The position numbers and the translations under genes are program-made. Shown piece after piece: positions 9,294 through 18,095 of a stretch of DNA of 64,000 nt. Below the pieces are notes generated by a model. That model was not told the DNA's origin. It did no database searches and saw nothing but the letters and a program-made list of their open reading frames with translations. Within the stretch, counting starts at the first letter, position 1, and each line of letters starts with the position of its first letter. The stretch is from contig JAFLUA010000001.1 of assembly GCA_022508985.1 (NCBI GenBank), forward strand, positions 124,001-188,000. The letters are read 5' to 3'. The DNA is from Muribaculaceae bacterium. Lineage in GTDB: Bacteria; Bacteroidota; Bacteroidia; Bacteroidales; Muribaculaceae.

Positions 9294-10768
9294 TTCTCAT
9301 TCCTTTTGAGTAAAAATTGGAATACCTCTTTTTGGATTTTAGACCCCAAAAGGAAGTTGCCGCCAACGTATAGCGCCACGCCTATCGCAGCTTCGGCAAA
9401 CAATAATAAAGCTTGGTTTTCTATAAACATTGTGGCCGTTGCCATGATGGGAATTATGACTCCGGTCTGTGCTATGTAAGGTATATTGTCGGCAATAAAT
9501 CTTCCGGCCGATAGTTTTGTAGCTTTAAGGGTAACATATAGAGTTGCGACCCATGTAATAATAGTGCTTGCGACTTGTCCCCACATTATTATAGTGAGAC
9601 CATAGACAGGGTTGTCGGGTGTAGCATAATTTATATAAGGTAAACTTAGCACGAGTGCTACAATGGCCACGCTGTCGCGCAAAACTTCGAGCCATAAAAT
9701 ATATCTGCTATGGCCTAAAGCAAGTAGATAATTGTTATATAGGGAGTTTAATACTGTGAAAATGCCTCGGAACAGTAATAATTGGAAAAGGATTATCGAT
9801 GGGTCCCACTTCGTGTCGAATAGTGTGTGGAATATCGGTGTAGCCATTAATATCAGTCCGGCTATCGATGGGTAAAGTAAATAGGCGGTAAAGCGATTCA
9901 TCTTCGATACAATAGATGCAAATCGCTCTTTTTCATCTTGTACAGCCGATAAAGCAGGGAGAAAAGATGATGTTAGCACCTGAGACAGCGATGTGATGCC
10001 CATTTTACTCCATTTGTCGCTTTGGGTGTAATATCCTAATGGCACCAAGCCGGCGCGGTTGCCTATAAAAAACGAATATATATTCTGAAATACGGTGTTT
10101 AGGAAGGATGTGAGCATCATTTTCGAGCCTATGCCAAAATATGATTTAAGGGCCGACAACGAAAATTTTGAGAGAGGGCGCCAGCGGCTTGTTGTCCACA
10201 ACACCAGCGATTTTACAGCCGATGTCGACAGTGTCTGCCATACTATGGCCCATGCGCCAAACCCGCTCACGGCAAGTATGATGCCGACAACAGCGCCAAT
10301 GCTCAGCCCTATGCTGTTCGAGATTGCAACCATGCGCACCGACATTGCCTTCATAAGCCTGTTGGTCTGAACAATAGCCGAGGCATTAAGTATTATTGAT
10401 AGAAATAATACGCGCGATAATGGAATGATTCTCACATCGTTTTGAAAGCATTTGGCTATGAGAGGCGCACCGACATACAAAATGGCGTAGAGTAGTGCCG
10501 CTACAAATAGATTAAACCACAACACGGTGGAATAGTCTAAACGTGTCGGTCGTTTGCGTTGAATCAAAGCGTATGAAAAGCCGCTATCAACTATTAATGA
10601 GGCAAAAGCTTGGAAGACAAGAACAGCCCCAACGAGACCGAAGTCTTCTTGCGATAATATTCGAGCAAGCACAATGCCGGTTACAGCGTATAGCACTTGC
10701 GTTGCCACACGGTCGACGAGATTCCACTTCAGAGTGTGTGCTGTGCGTGTCTTAAGGTTCCGTGCCAT
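9290..10768 (-). CDS. polysaccharide flippase (Wzx/MOP family)
   Basis: A 492-residue integral membrane protein with about 12-14 hydrophobic helices. The N-terminal pattern of the lipopolysaccharide-biosynthesis/Wzx branch of the MOP superfamily is present: a basic start, LARILSQEDFG near residue 38 and FSYALIQR near residue 65. Relatives move undecaprenyl-linked glycans across the inner membrane, but no glycosyltransferases lie next to it, so its cargo is unknown. It starts 17 nt inside the GIN-domain gene and the pair form a minus-strand unit. Confidence 0.85.
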   Translation of the reverse strand: MARNLKTRTAHTLKWNLVDRVATQVLYAVTGIVLARILSQEDFGLVGAVLVFQAFASLIVDSGFSYALIQRKRPTRLDYSTVLWFNLFVAALLYAILYVGAPLIAKCFQNDVRIIPLSRVLFLSIILNASAIVQTNRLMKAMSVRMVAISNSIGLSIGAVVGIILAVSGFGAWAIVWQTLSTSAVKSLVLWTTSRWRPLSKFSLSALKSYFGIGSKMMLTSFLNTVFQNIYSFFIGNRAGLVPLGYYTQSDKWSKMGITSLSQVLTSSFLPALSAVQDEKERFASIVSKMNRFTAYLLYPSIAGLILMATPIFHTLFDTKWDPSIILFQLLLFRGIFTVLNSLYNNYLLALGHSRYILWLEVLRDSVAIVALVLSLPYINYATPDNPVYGLTIIMWGQVASTIITWVATLYVTLKATKLSAGRFIADNIPYIAQTGVIIPIMATATMFIENQALLLFAEAAIGVALYVGGNFLLGSKIQKEVFQFLLKRNEN

Positions 10769-11474
10769 TATGCTCGGCGGCTATCAATTTTACACCAATG
10801 CCGCGTTTTTTTATTTTATGAGGTTGTGAGTGATAGCGTATAGTGCCGGTGCCGGCCCCTATAATACTCAGGCTTTCGATGGGAGCGCACTCAATGTTTC
10901 CGGAGCCGGCAACTTTGCATTTCACAGTGCTAACAACGAGCTTAGAAGCGTCGATAGGACCGGAACTTACATTGTTGAATATCGCTTTATTGGCGTTGCC
11001 TGATATTGAAATGCCTCCATGCCCTGTCATGATTGTGGCATCAATTATCTCTACAGAGATATTTTCTAATGCGATTTCCCCGTTGCCTATTTGCTGCACC
11101 TTGAGTGTTTCAACATATGGTAGATTTGATATTCTCAACAGAGAATCGCCACTGTTGACAGCTTTCGATAGTCCCGAAGAATATACTTTAACGCGGGGTA
11201 AATCGAGAATGGTTTTTTCGTAGGCATCGGTCTGTACTGATAGATGACCATTGTTGTTGCTGAACACTATATGCGACACTTGCTCGTGTGGGCATGTGAA
11301 TATGGCATATCCGGCAGAGTCGGGTCTGTAATGGTAGTCGATGCCAATGCCGTCGACAACGGTCAATTTATCAAAGTCTTTTACTTCGAGTTTATATTCG
11401 CCGATACCCGGCACCGCAGCTTTGACAGAGGCAATAATGCATATCGAAATTAAAATTGTTGTTGCTTTTTTCAT
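10752..11474 (-). CDS. secreted GIN-domain (DUF2807) protein
   Basis: A 240-residue protein with a cleavable signal peptide (basic start, hydrophobic core, cleavage near ASVKA) and a head GIN-type (DUF2807) beta-helical domain. Repeating short strands carry the usual alternation of small residues: NISVEIIDATI, GHGGISISGNANKA, KVAGSGNIE, IIGAGTGTIRYH. These are common cell-surface or periplasmic proteins in Bacteroidota, once annotated as putative adhesin heads. No enzymatic motif is seen. It overlaps the downstream flippase gene by 17 nt. Confidence 0.8.
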   Translation of the reverse strand: MKKATTILISICIIASVKAAVPGIGEYKLEVKDFDKLTVVDGIGIDYHYRPDSAGYAIFTCPHEQVSHIVFSNNNGHLSVQTDAYEKTILDLPRVKVYSSGLSKAVNSGDSLLRISNLPYVETLKVQQIGNGEIALENISVEIIDATIMTGHGGISISGNANKAIFNNVSSGPIDASKLVVSTVKCKVAGSGNIECAPIESLSIIGAGTGTIRYHSQPHKIKKRGIGVKLIAAEHNGTEP

Positions 11475-11523
11475 GCTTTTACTGATTGTAGAATGTGTAT
11501 TTATATGTCTATAGCACTTCTCA

Positions 11524-12513
11524 CTACATAATTGTTGGAATTATATCGTTTTCGATGTGTGCCAAAATATTTTCGAGGTCGGCAAGTGTTTCGGCTTTCA
11601 GCATTGCAATACGGGTGGGCCTAAAATTGGGAATACTCTTAAAAAGCGGTGACGCAGCCAAGTGTCGGCGTATGTGCAAGATGCCTCGGTATTCGTCGAT
11701 GCGCTCGATGCTTTCACGAATTTGTCGACGCAATAGTGCAAACTTATCGGCCGGCGTCACAACGGGGATGGCTCCATCTCTCAGAAGCCCGGTCATCTCT
11801 CTAAAAATCCATGGTGCACCTATCGATGCTCGACCAACCATGACACCATCAACACCATATTTGTCGAAAGCTTCAACCAGCCCTTCGGGTGTGGTAATAT
11901 CGCCATTTCCTATAACAGGAATTGTGAGGCGTTGGTTATTCTTAACACGTGCAATCTCACTCCAATCGGCAGTGCCACTATACATTTGCGATCGTGTGCG
12001 CCCGTGGATACTTAGGGCTTTGATACCGCAGTCTTGTAGCTGCTCGGCCAAGTCTACAATAATTTTGTTGTTGCAATCCCAGCCTAAGCGTGTTTTTACC
12101 GTAACAGGTATTTTCACGGCATCGACTACAGCTCGGGTTATCGCCAACATTTTGGGTATATCTCTGAGCATGCCGGCTCCGGCTCCTTTGCCGGCCACCT
12201 TCTTCACTGGGCAGCCAAAGTTAATGTCGAGAATGTCAGGACCGGCGGCTTCGACTATGCGAGCAGCCTCGACCATAGGTTCGATTTCGCGACCATAAAT
12301 CTGAATGGCGGTGGGTCGCTCGCCATCAGCTATATGAAGTTTGCGTGTTGTAGCTGCTATATTGCGGATAAGCGCATCGGCCGATACAAACTCGGTATAG
12401 GTCATGTCGGTACCTTGCTCTTTACATATCAGTCGGAATGATGCATCTGTCACATCTTCCATCGGAGCAAGTATCACCGGTTGATGCCCAAGGTCAATAT
12501 CGCCTATCTTCAT
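11524..12513 (-). CDS. dusB: tRNA dihydrouridine synthase (DusB type)
   Basis: A 329-residue TIM-barrel flavoenzyme that reduces uridines in the tRNA D-loop. FMN and substrate motifs are clear: LAPMEDVTD near residue 15, the catalytic Cys in NFGCPVKK near residue 100, VKTRLGWD, SIHGRTR and GNGDI. The frame is open for 40 more codons upstream, but the ATG at 12513 places the family's usual start right before the first beta strand, and the extra N-terminus is A/T-rich, non-homologous and promoter-like. It is divergent from the tRNA-Met gene. DusB is the closest fit; the exact uridine is not provable here. Confidence 0.9.
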   Translation of the reverse strand: MKIGDIDLGHQPVILAPMEDVTDASFRLICKEQGTDMTYTEFVSADALIRNIAATTRKLHIADGERPTAIQIYGREIEPMVEAARIVEAAGPDILDINFGCPVKKVAGKGAGAGMLRDIPKMLAITRAVVDAVKIPVTVKTRLGWDCNNKIIVDLAEQLQDCGIKALSIHGRTRSQMYSGTADWSEIARVKNNQRLTIPVIGNGDITTPEGLVEAFDKYGVDGVMVGRASIGAPWIFREMTGLLRDGAIPVVTPADKFALLRRQIRESIERIDEYRGILHIRRHLAASPLFKSIPNFRPTRIAMLKAETLADLENILAHIENDIIPTIM

Positions 12514-12592
12514 ATAGATTGATTGGTAATAGTTTATAAGCGGGTGGTAATCTTCGGCAAAGATACGAAAAAATGAAAAATATAATATAAAA

Positions 12593-12624
12593 TTTGGCTG
12601 AATAAAAAATTGTGTGTAACTTTG
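12593..12624 (+). promoter_or_regulatory. Bacteroidota sigma-ABfr promoter of tRNA-Met
   Basis: A near-ideal promoter: TTTG at 12593-12596 (-33), 20-bp spacer, TAACTTTG at 12617-12624 (-7). Transcription should begin about 5-8 nt later, only a few bases before the mature tRNA at 12636. Confidence 0.85.
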
Positions 12625-12635
12625 CGGTCGCAAAC

Positions 12636-12709
12636 GGCGGGATAGCTCAGTTGGTTAGAGCGTCGGATTCATAACCCGGAGGTCACGAGTTCAATTCTCG
12701 TTCCCGCCA
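12636..12709 (+). tRNA. tRNA-Met (anticodon CAU)
   Basis: A 74-nt cloverleaf: acceptor GGCGGGA (12636-12642) pairs with TCCCGCC (12702-12708), D stem GCTC/GAGC, anticodon loop TTCATAA (12668-12674) with CAT at 12670-12672, T stem ACGAG/CTCGT with loop TTCAATT, discriminator A12709. CCA is not encoded. The first pair G-C differs from the unpaired end of initiator tRNA, so this is elongator-type Met; a tRNA-Ile with lysidine cannot be fully excluded from sequence. The last anticodon-stem pair (A12667 with C12675) is a mismatch. Confidence 0.95.
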
Positions 12710-12730
12710 CTTTAAAAACCAATAACCGCT

Positions 12731-12763
12731 AAAAGCCGAAGTTTTTAACTCCGGCTTTTTTTG
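12731..12763 (+). terminator. terminator after tRNA-Met
   Basis: AAGCCGAAGTT pairs with AACTCCGGCTT (one mismatch) around a short T/A loop, followed by a run of seven T. It ends about 8 nt before the pyrK ATG, so pyrK may be served by readthrough or its own promoter. Confidence 0.75.
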
Positions 12764-12770
12764 TAGCCTT

Positions 12771-13529
12771 ATGAAACACCAACTCACTCTTAAGGTAGAT
12801 TTTATACAACGGCTCAAGCTCGATGTTGTTCATATCTGTCTTGTGCCGGAAGACAATCACGACTTGCCAGAGATGTTGCCGGGCCAATTTGTAGAAGTCG
12901 CTGTCGATCGGGCTAATGTGTTGCTTAATCGCCCGTTTTCTATTTTCAACTATACGCCTCGACGCCTCGAGTTGCTTGTTAAGCCATTAGGCAGGGCAAG
13001 TGCCGCACTGGCCGATTATTCGGTAGGTGATACTCTGCGTGTGATAGCTCCGTTGGGCAGAGGCTTTTCTCAGCTGTCGGCAGGCAAGGTTTTGCTCGTT
13101 GGCGGTGGTGTAGGCATTGCTCCGCTATATTATCAGGCCAGGGCTCTCAATAATGTAGGTATTAGGCCGGTTGTAATATACGGCGAGCGTACGGCACCCG
13201 ACAAATTGCTGTGTGCAGCCTTTGAAGAGGTTGCCGATTTACATATATGCACCGATGATGGTAGCGCCGGATTTCATGGTTTTGTAACGGAGCATCCTCA
13301 ATTGCTAAGTCGTGACTATGATTTAATGCAAGTATGCGGCCCCATGCCTATGATGCGCTCGCTATATGCTTTCGCTTCCGATAACGGGGTGGAGGCTGAG
13401 TTTTCGCTTGAAAACAAGATGGCATGCGGGCTTGGCGCATGCCTTTGTTGCGTAGAAGATACGGCAGAAGGAAATCGTTGTGTATGCACCGACGGCCCTG
13501 TATTAAGAAAGGAGGAATTGAAATGGTAG
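12771..13529 (+). CDS. pyrK: dihydroorotate dehydrogenase electron-transfer subunit
   Basis: A 252-residue PyrK: FAD-binding barrel with NRPFSI near residue 52, an NAD-binding region with [10 protein letters not shown] near residue 113, and a C-terminal [2Fe-2S] site with Cys in the segment CGLGACLCC and a further CVC pair. It passes electrons from PyrD flavin to NAD in type 1B dihydroorotate dehydrogenase (pyrimidine synthesis). The pyrD start overlaps its 3' end by 7 nt, so the two subunits are coupled. The ATG at 12771 follows a terminator hairpin closely and lacks an upstream Shine-Dalgarno sequence, as is usual in this phylum. Confidence 0.95.
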   Translation: MKHQLTLKVDFIQRLKLDVVHICLVPEDNHDLPEMLPGQFVEVAVDRANVLLNRPFSIFNYTPRRLELLVKPLGRASAALADYSVGDTLRVIAPLGRGFSQLSAGKVLLVGGGVGIAPLYYQARALNNVGIRPVVIYGERTAPDKLLCAAFEEVADLHICTDDGSAGFHGFVTEHPQLLSRDYDLMQVCGPMPMMRSLYAFASDNGVEAEFSLENKMACGLGACLCCVEDTAEGNRCVCTDGPVLRKEELKW

Positions 13530-14428
13530 ACTTGTCAACGCAATTAGGCGATATAAAACTTAAGAATCCGGTTCTGACAGCCTCCGGTACTTTTGGCTAT
13601 GGCCTGGAATATGGTGATTTTATCGATTTAAATAATCTTGGCGGTTTCATAGTAAAAGGTACAACGTTGGAGCCACGTCAAGGTAATCCTTACCCTCGCA
13701 TGGTTGAGACGCCTTCGGGCATGCTCAATGCCGTTGGCTTGCAGAATAAAGGCGTCGACCATTTCGTAACTGAGATATATCCGAAGATATCTTCGTTTGA
13801 TACCGAAGTTATCGTAAATGTTTCGGGTGCTTCTGTGGCCGATTACGTGGCGACAGCCGAGCGCTTGGCTTCGCTTGAAGCATTGCACGCAATCGAACTT
13901 AATATATCGTGCCCCAATGTTAAACAGGGCGGTATGGCCTTCGGTACGACGTGCGACGGAGCGTCCTCGGTAGTAGATGCGGTGCGCAAGGTGTGGCCGC
14001 GACACCTCATGGTGAAGTTATCGCCTAATGTAGGCTCTATAGCCGAGATAGCCAAGGCTGTAGAAGGGTCCGGCGCCGATAGCGTGTCGTTGATAAACAC
14101 CTTATTAGGCATGGCAATAGATGTTGAACGACAGCGCCCGGTGCTTTCTACTATCACCGGTGGCTTGTCGGGACCGGCAGTTAAACCGGTAGCTGTGCGT
14201 ATGGTGTGGCAGGTTGTTAAGGCTGTAAAAATTCCGGTCGTTGGCCTTGGCGGAATTGCTTCAGCTGCCGATGCCCTTGAGTTCATAATGGCGGGGGCAA
14301 GTGCTATACAGGTGGGTACGGCTAATTTCATAGACCCGACTGTGACTCAGAAGATTATCGACGGTATTGCCGACTATTGCCAACGGCACGGAATAACGCG
14401 ATTGATGGATATTCGTGGCATAATCTAA
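13523..14428 (+). CDS. pyrD: dihydroorotate dehydrogenase catalytic subunit (type 1B)
   Basis: A 301-residue FMN TIM-barrel enzyme that oxidises dihydroorotate to orotate. Visible family signatures are [10 protein letters not shown] near residue 20, NAVGLQNKG near residue 68, the active-site segment [11 protein letters not shown] near residue 130 (Cys type, as in class 1), and the phosphate-binding [14 protein letters not shown]. The frame extends upstream, but ATG 13523 matches the family start, lies just after an AGGAGG (13510-13515) and overlaps the pyrK stop by 7 nt. The pairing with pyrK identifies the NAD-linked 1B type. A terminator follows. Confidence 0.95.
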   Translation: MVDLSTQLGDIKLKNPVLTASGTFGYGLEYGDFIDLNNLGGFIVKGTTLEPRQGNPYPRMVETPSGMLNAVGLQNKGVDHFVTEIYPKISSFDTEVIVNVSGASVADYVATAERLASLEALHAIELNISCPNVKQGGMAFGTTCDGASSVVDAVRKVWPRHLMVKLSPNVGSIAEIAKAVEGSGADSVSLINTLLGMAIDVERQRPVLSTITGGLSGPAVKPVAVRMVWQVVKAVKIPVVGLGGIASAADALEFIMAGASAIQVGTANFIDPTVTQKIIDGIADYCQRHGITRLMDIRGII

Positions 14429-14449
14429 TATATATTATACAAGCAGATG

Positions 14450-14496
14450 GCGACTGCACTCGGTTGATACGACTGAGGTGCGGTCGCAACTTTTTA
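14450..14496 (+). terminator. terminator of pyrK-pyrD
   Basis: GCGACTGCAC pairs with GTGCGGTCGC (one G-T wobble) around a loop of about 18 nt, followed by TTTTT at 14491-14495. Confidence 0.85.
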
Positions 14497-14529
14497 GGGC
14501 TATTTAATCAATAATTGAATTGTATTGTT

Positions 14530-14537
14530 TAATTTTG
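14530..14537 (+). promoter_or_regulatory. possible -7 element for DPP IV gene
   Basis: TAATTTTG fits TAnnTTTG, 27 nt before the chosen ATG. A TTG lies upstream but with only 12 bp of spacing, so the promoter call is tentative. Confidence 0.4.
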
Positions 14538-14563
14538 TAGTCAAATCATTACGCTTAATCGAC

Positions 14564-16762
14564 ATGAAATTAAAGTACATTATAGCCATAGGAATGGTGG
14601 CCACGACAATGACTACGTGGGCCGCTATAGGCGCTCAGCGCAGCAAAGCAGTCAGCGAACTCGCTCCTTATTGTTATCCGGCAAATAAAGCGGCTTCAGC
14701 CGATATAGTGTTTATGCCCGACGGGAAGAGCTACGTAGAGCGTAGCGACGATAGCCGTAGCTTGGTAATAAAAGATATAGAAAGCGGAAAAGAAGGTGAT
14801 GTGATATTTGATGTAACACATACTCGCGAAACCAATCTGTCCGATTTTGAGGGATTTATGTTGAGTCCCGATGCTTCAAAAATCATAGTATGGCGCAATA
14901 AACAGATGGTATATCGTCGCTCGTTTACGGCCGAATTTTATGTTTATGAAGTGCGCTCGCGCCTCTTGAAACCATTGTCGACACAGCATAAACGCCAGAG
15001 CGTCCCTGTCTTTTCTCCCGATTCGCGTATGGTAGCATTCGTTGCCGATAACAATATTTATGTAGCCAAACTCGATTATGGAACAGAAGTTGCAGTTACC
15101 ACCGATGGCGATTACGGTAAAATTATCAACGGCGCTACCGATTGGACCTACGAAGAAGAATTCGGTGTGACCTCGCTTATGACCTGGGCACCGGATAACC
15201 TTACACTATGCTATGTGCGCTTTGATGAGTCGGAAGTGCCGTTGTATAGCATGCCGATATATGCAGGCACTTGCAGCGCTCAAGAGCAGTATGAATATTA
15301 CCCGGGCATTATGTCGTATAAATATTCGGTAGCCGGTTCGCCTAACTCAGTTGTCAGCGTTCATAGCTACGATGTCGAAACACGAAAAACGAAGCAGATA
15401 GATTTGCCAACCGGGGCCGGATACTATATTCCGCGCATTGAGTATGGGCCGAAGGAGTCGATGCTTATGATCGCTACCCTCAATCGCGATCAAAATCACT
15501 TTGAGCTGTTTATGTCGAATCCGAAATCTACGGTGACGCGCTCGATATACACCGAGGAAGCGAAAGCGTGGATTGAAACAGAGGCCTATTCAACGCTCAG
15601 CTTTAGCGACAATTCCTTCGTTGTAGCATCTAATGTCGATGGCTTTACGCGCTACTACGAATATTCATACAGCGGAGCTAAACTTCGTGATATCACTATG
15701 GAAGGTTGTGATGCGATAGATTACTATGGCAGTGACAATGCCGGTAACCATTATTATTGCGCAGCCTCGCCGCGACCGCTCGACAGAACCATCTATAGGC
15801 TCGACCGTAAAGGTGTGGTGAAGGCAATAAGCCCTGAAGCAGGCACGTCGACTGCAGTATTTTCACCGGGATGCACGGCTATGCTTTTGGAGCATAGTTC
15901 GGTTACTGAAGTGCCTACATATTCACTATGCAAAACTGATGGTAAAACTTTGCGAACGATAGTAGATAACAAGGCCTATGCCGACAATGTGTCTTCATTA
16001 AAGGCTGTGAAAGAATTTGTTACGGTGAAAAGTGAGGGTGGTGTAGAGCTGAATGCTTATATTGTCAAACCGCGCGATTTCAATCCCTCACATCGCTATC
16101 CGGTGATTATGAGCCAATATAGCGGGCCCGGTTCGCAGCAAGTGCTTGATAAATGGACACTTGACTGGGAAGACTACTATGCTCTTAAGGGATACATAGT
16201 GATAAGTGTCGATGGTCGTGGTACGGGCGGTCGTGGAGCTGCCTTCCGTAATATCGTATATAAAAACCTCGGTTATTATGAGACTATCGACCAGATAGCA
16301 GGCGCTCGTTATGCCACTTCGCTACCTTATGTAAATGTCCAAAAAATAGGTATTTACGGTTGGAGCTATGGCGGCTATCAAGCGCTGATGTGTGCTACTG
16401 TCGATGATAGCCCTTATGCGGCAGCCGTCGCTGTGGCCCCGGTGACCGATTGGCGTTACTACGATACGGTATACACCGAGCGATATATGCTCACCCCACA
16501 ACAAAACGACAAAGGATATAACACTTCGTCGGCTGTCCTTCGTGCTCTGCATCTATCATGTCCGCTCTTGCTGATGTATGGCACTGCCGACGATAATGTA
16601 CATCCGGCCAACACATTGCAATTTGTGTCGACGCTGCAATCGGCAGGCATCTTGTGCGACATGTTTGTATTCCCTCAAATGAATCACTCTATCAACGGCT
16701 GTAACGCACGAGCTGTAGTCTATGGTCGTATGTTTGAATTCTTTGAATCGAAATTGAAATAG
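14564..16762 (+). CDS. dipeptidyl peptidase IV (S9 family)
   Basis: A 732-residue exported prolyl dipeptidase with signal peptide (basic start, hydrophobic core, cleavage near the GAQ segment), a beta-propeller and a C-terminal alpha/beta hydrolase domain. The catalytic triad can be placed: Ser601 in GWSYGGY, Asp676 in GTADDNV, His708 in MNHSING. The double-Glu motif DWTYEEEF (Glu197-199), which anchors the substrate N-terminus, marks a true DPP IV. It removes X-Pro dipeptides in the periplasm. I chose ATG 14564, since the ORF's earlier ATG adds 13 residues before the signal peptide. Genes for a membrane protein and miaA follow at once. Confidence 0.94.
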   Translation: MKLKYIIAIGMVATTMTTWAAIGAQRSKAVSELAPYCYPANKAASADIVFMPDGKSYVERSDDSRSLVIKDIESGKEGDVIFDVTHTRETNLSDFEGFMLSPDASKIIVWRNKQMVYRRSFTAEFYVYEVRSRLLKPLSTQHKRQSVPVFSPDSRMVAFVADNNIYVAKLDYGTEVAVTTDGDYGKIINGATDWTYEEEFGVTSLMTWAPDNLTLCYVRFDESEVPLYSMPIYAGTCSAQEQYEYYPGIMSYKYSVAGSPNSVVSVHSYDVETRKTKQIDLPTGAGYYIPRIEYGPKESMLMIATLNRDQNHFELFMSNPKSTVTRSIYTEEAKAWIETEAYSTLSFSDNSFVVASNVDGFTRYYEYSYSGAKLRDITMEGCDAIDYYGSDNAGNHYYCAASPRPLDRTIYRLDRKGVVKAISPEAGTSTAVFSPGCTAMLLEHSSVTEVPTYSLCKTDGKTLRTIVDNKAYADNVSSLKAVKEFVTVKSEGGVELNAYIVKPRDFNPSHRYPVIMSQYSGPGSQQVLDKWTLDWEDYYALKGYIVISVDGRGTGGRGAAFRNIVYKNLGYYETIDQIAGARYATSLPYVNVQKIGIYGWSYGGYQALMCATVDDSPYAAAVAVAPVTDWRYYDTVYTERYMLTPQQNDKGYNTSSAVLRALHLSCPLLLMYGTADDNVHPANTLQFVSTLQSAGILCDMFVFPQMNHSINGCNARAVVYGRMFEFFESKLK

Positions 16763-16766
16763 TATA

Positions 16767-18095
16767 ATGAGTGAAAGAACTCAAGTCGATAGGCATAGGG
16801 TCGACCACCTCCTTGTTGCATTGTGGCGCAATTGGGCCATATCGGTTGGAGCGCTAATATTACCACTGATTTTAGCTCTGTTTTTACCTAAAATCTGGAT
16901 TCCCTTTATCTGTCTGGCAGAGGGATACGCTCTCATCTCGATGATGCGAGCCGATATTACAAGCGGCGTAAGTTCGTGCTCGCTTATAGTGCGTTTAACG
17001 TCGCGGGTGTTGTTGATAACATCTATAGTAATGTTTGGCGTGGTGATATTATGCACCGATTGGCTTGTGCCAACCGTTATATATCTCGATCTTTATAATA
17101 GTGAGATACCCTTTATAACTTGTCTCATTGTATTCCCGGTGGCGTTAGCTTTCTGCTTGATGTATCGTTTTTTAGGCATAGGAGAGCGCCACTCTCGCGA
17201 AATACAACGGATCAACGGCTTTTATGCAGGTGATAGCGTTTTAGCTACGCTTTATTACCGCGAGTCGAAGTATCAGCTTGTTGTATTGATGCTATTATCG
17301 ATAATTCTCGGAGTGGTTGAGTATTGGTATTTTTTTACCAGGTATATCAATTCCGACATGAACGTGCCCGACCGCTTCTTCTTCAACTATTTGCCGGCGG
17401 CGATGTATCTTATGACGCTCTTCGTGTTTGTAGGGCGATATACGAGTATGCGCGCCATGTATAAAACCTTTTCCGATGAGTCGCATATTAGCAACAATAA
17501 CACCCTTGTGCGCTTCCTTGTCGTTGTTGGTGATGAATTGTTGCTACAGAATATAAAGGAAGAGCGCTGGGATACGCCGGTTGAAAGCTTGATAGGCCGT
17601 TGCCGCTCAATAAGTGAGCCACAAGCGCGCGATATATTCACAGACAAAACAGGCGTGAAAGATTTTGCCATACGCTATTGTTTTGCCAATGATAGCTTTG
17701 CCGAAGGGTCTAATATAATCCATTATGCGGTCTTTATATCCGACACCGACGTTAATGCCTTCGACAGTGGTAATTGTGTATTGTTTAATGCATCGATGCT
17801 CGATGCGGCGATGTCGGCTAATGCTCTTGCTCCCTTGTTGGCCAATGAGCTATATCGCATACACACTATGACCATGGCGTGGAAGACATACGACCGCAAG
17901 GGGTGTCGTATTTATCCTGTCAAAAATTATAGGCCTTCATTTCGTCTGCGCGACCTTGTTACGTGGGATATCGACTATGATGACTATACATGGTTTGATA
18001 TAGCACACAATAACGAAGACCGAAAATTCTTTAAGCTGCGTCGGTTTTGGCACCGCATTACCGGCGTACTTCGCACAACAGGCAAAAGAGGATGA
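16767..18095 (+). CDS. polytopic membrane protein of unknown function
   Basis: A 442-residue protein I cannot assign to a family. The first ~230 residues hold about six hydrophobic helices (near 25-45, 45-60, 75-105, 115-140, 170-195 and 205-230). The rest is a soluble domain of ~210 residues, rich in aromatic and acidic residues, with no catalytic motif I recognise. It lies 4 nt after the DPP IV gene and its stop overlaps the miaA start (ATGA), so it is in the same transcript. The layout suggests a membrane-anchored accessory protein, but the function is unknown. Confidence 0.7.
   Translation: MSERTQVDRHRVDHLLVALWRNWAISVGALILPLILALFLPKIWIPFICLAEGYALISMMRADITSGVSSCSLIVRLTSRVLLITSIVMFGVVILCTDWLVPTVIYLDLYNSEIPFITCLIVFPVALAFCLMYRFLGIGERHSREIQRINGFYAGDSVLATLYYRESKYQLVVLMLLSIILGVVEYWYFFTRYINSDMNVPDRFFFNYLPAAMYLMTLFVFVGRYTSMRAMYKTFSDESHISNNNTLVRFLVVVGDELLLQNIKEERWDTPVESLIGRCRSISEPQARDIFTDKTGVKDFAIRYCFANDSFAEGSNIIHYAVFISDTDVNAFDSGNCVLFNASMLDAAMSANALAPLLANELYRIHTMTMAWKTYDRKGCRIYPVKNYRPSFRLRDLVTWDIDYDDYTWFDIAHNNEDRKFFKLRRFWHRITGVLRTTGKRG

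Noticed and set aside
11495-12298. A 267-residue plus-strand ORF opposite dusB
   Set aside because: It is low in complexity (Ser/Arg/Ile repeats from the reverse frame) and entirely inside dusB.
12514-12633. Upstream 40-codon extension of dusB
   Set aside because: It is A/T-rich, not family-like, and overlaps the tRNA promoter zone; ATG 12513 matches the family start.
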